This document shows positions 5,737-6,520 of a stretch of DNA of 6,520 nucleotides, in pieces. The translations under genes and the position numbers were made by a program. The notes beneath the pieces were generated by a model. It saw nothing but the letters and a program-made list of their open reading frames with translations, was not told the origin of the DNA and did no database searches. Positions within the stretch are counted from its first letter, which is position 1. Each line of letters starts with the position of its first letter. The DNA comes from Jatrophihabitans sp. (GTDB lineage: Bacteria > Actinomycetota > Actinomycetes > Mycobacteriales > Jatrophihabitantaceae): contig JAOPVG010000564.1 in assembly GCA_025966255.1 (NCBI GenBank), positions 1 to 6,520 on the forward strand. Reading direction: 5' to 3'.

Positions 5737-6369
5737 CTACCGTGGCCCGAACTGCCGATCACCCGCGTCGCCAAGGCCGGGAACGATGTAGGCGTTCTCG
5801 TTGAGCCGCTCGTCGATACTGGCGGTGAAGAGACGGATCCCGAGCCCGGACTCCTCCAGCGCAGCCAACCCCTCCGGCGCGGTGAGCGCGCAAATGACTG
5901 TGAGGTCGGTGGCGCCGCGCTCGGCGAGCAGCCGCAGGCAGTGCAGCAACGAACCACCCGTCGCCAGCATCGGATCGAGAACGATCACCGGACGTCCGAA
6001 CAGCGAGTCGGGCAGCGAGGCCATGTAGGGGCTCGGCTCGTGGGTCTTCTCGTCGCGGGCCAGGCCGACGAAGCCCATCTGCGACTCGGGCAGCAGGTTG
6101 AAGGCCGCCTCGGCCATGCCCAGCCCGGCTCGCAGCACGGGAACGAGCAACGGCGGGTTGGCAATCGCCGACCCCGTGGTCGGGGCGACCGGCGTGCGGA
6201 TCGGGGCGTCGGCCCGTTCGAGATCGCGGGTCGCCTCATAGACCAGGAGCGTGGCGAGCTCGCGAAGGGCGGCGCGGAACTCGGCGTTGCTGCTGCGCTC
6301 GTCGCGCATCACCGTGAGGCGGGCTTGCACGATCGGGTGGTCGACGACGGTGGTCTGCAGCGTGCTCAT
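5737..6369 (-). CDS. upp: Uracil phosphoribosyltransferase
   Basis: This cytoplasmic pyrimidine-salvage enzyme makes UMP and diphosphate from uracil and PRPP. The 210 residues are full length. The type I PRTase core is clear: [10 protein letters not shown] at 76-85, [14 protein letters not shown] at 99-112, the PRPP loop [11 protein letters not shown] at 130-140, and the uracil-binding C-terminus [15 protein letters not shown]. From memory the last residues match M. tuberculosis Upp (Rv3309c). The start at 6369 gives the usual N-terminus ([11 protein letters not shown]). No Shine-Dalgarno sequence precedes it; instead a 25-codon ORF ends in an ATGA overlap with it, suggesting coupled translation. 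The gene is followed 82 nt later by the lipoprotein gene, which has its own promoter. I see no clear terminator between them. Confidence 0.96.
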   Translation of the reverse strand: MSTLQTTVVDHPIVQARLTVMRDERSSNAEFRAALRELATLLVYEATRDLERADAPIRTPVAPTTGSAIANPPLLVPVLRAGLGMAEAAFNLLPESQMGFVGLARDEKTHEPSPYMASLPDSLFGRPVIVLDPMLATGGSLLHCLRLLAERGATDLTVICALTAPEGLAALEESGLGIRLFTASIDERLNENAYIVPGLGDAGDRQFGPR

Positions 6370-6443
6370 CGGACGCCCGCGCTGCGCTCGGGGAGTGGCC
6401 TCGCGGCCCGATGCCTCTGGTTCACTCGCTGACGCTCGCTCAT
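6366..6443 (-). CDS. 25-residue leader ORF overlapping upp
   Basis: ATG at 6443 opens a 25-codon frame with an Arg-rich product ([16 protein letters not shown], then LPERSAGVR) whose TGA overlaps the upp ATG by ATGA. The ATG comes 6 nt after a TAGGGT -10 element, so the mRNA would start at this codon and be leaderless, and upp, without its own ribosome-binding site, would be reached by coupling. The peptide has 8 arginines and no recognisable domain. It may be a translational adaptor or regulatory leader. Its first bases are rich in GAGCG/GCGAG words, of a kind I associate loosely with repeated intergenic sequence in actinobacteria. It could also be a chance frame. Confidence 0.45.
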   Translation of the reverse strand: MSERQRVNQRHRAARPLPERSAGVR

Positions 6444-6449
6444 CGTCCG

Positions 6450-6455
6450 ACCCTA
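6450..6455 (-). promoter_or_regulatory. -10 element of the leader ORF and upp
   Basis: TAGGGT on the minus strand lies 6 nt before the leader-ORF ATG and is followed by CGG, as at the salvage operon promoter on the left. The hexamer 17 bp upstream is TTCCTG (6473-6478), a poor -35, which is common in this phylum. If used, transcription starts at the ATG. Confidence 0.5.
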
Positions 6456-6507
6456 GCGGCGGCCGAACCCGCCAGGAACGGCCCTGCGCACGGGCTCGAC
6501 GGGCTCC

Positions 6508-6513
6508 TAGACT
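6508..6513 (+). promoter_or_regulatory. Possible -10 of a divergent gene beyond the right edge
   Basis: TAGACT on the plus strand near the window end fits the actinobacterial TANNNT -10 pattern and would drive a gene starting outside the window. No acceptable -35 is seen 17-18 bp upstream (CTGCGC-like), and no start codon is visible in the remaining 7 nt. Weak. Confidence 0.25.
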
Positions 6514-6520
6514 GGTCCAA

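Overview
The window reads as a chromosomal segment of a high-GC Gram-positive bacterium (Actinomycetota). The codons strongly prefer G or C in third position. Starts are GTG or ATG, several adjacent genes overlap by ATGA, and three or four start codons sit 6-8 nt after a promoter -10 element, as expected of leaderless mRNAs. From memory, the purine nucleoside phosphorylase - phosphohexomutase - uracil phosphoribosyltransferase set matches the Mycobacterium tuberculosis order Rv3307 (deoD/punA) - Rv3308 (pmmB) - Rv3309c (upp). Here extra genes lie inside that frame. I cannot place the genus. I found no tRNA, rRNA, CRISPR array, insertion sequence or phage gene.

Left half, plus strand (about 73-3272): a salvage operon. 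It holds a trimeric-type purine nucleoside phosphorylase, a uronate-dehydrogenase-like NAD-dependent SDR that overlaps it by 4 nt, and an alpha-D-phosphohexomutase of the PGM2/PmmB type. The phosphorylase releases (deoxy)ribose-1-phosphate and a PGM2-type mutase can convert this to the 5-phosphate, so the pair makes biochemical sense. Between the SDR and the mutase, a 32-bp-offset near-perfect duplication has made an 11-codon mini-ORF. It overlaps the SDR stop and the mutase start, so a chain of translational coupling could still run through all four frames.

Right half, minus strand (3298-6443), in transcription order: a 25-codon leader ORF, apparently leaderless and overlapping upp by ATGA; upp itself; a cysteine-rich secreted lipoprotein; an ECF sigma factor of the SigE family; and a single-pass membrane protein overlapping the sigma gene by ATGA. 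The membrane protein sits where an anti-sigma factor would. Its extracytoplasmic part has the layout of an actinobacterial L,D-transpeptidase (Ig-like domain followed by YkuD fold), but both active-site histidines and the nucleophilic cysteine are replaced, and the whole protein has no cysteine. I read it as a dead-enzyme cell-wall sensor or regulator for the sigma factor.

The sigma gene and the lipoprotein gene share an ECF-like promoter, AGGCAAC-N14-GGACGWCT (17-bp spacing between GGCAAC and CGWCT), placed 7 and 8 nt before their GTG starts. This predicts that the sigma factor controls itself, the membrane partner and the lipoprotein. The three-gene set between the mutase and upp is the most interesting part of the window: a candidate envelope-stress module built on a catalytically dead L,D-transpeptidase.
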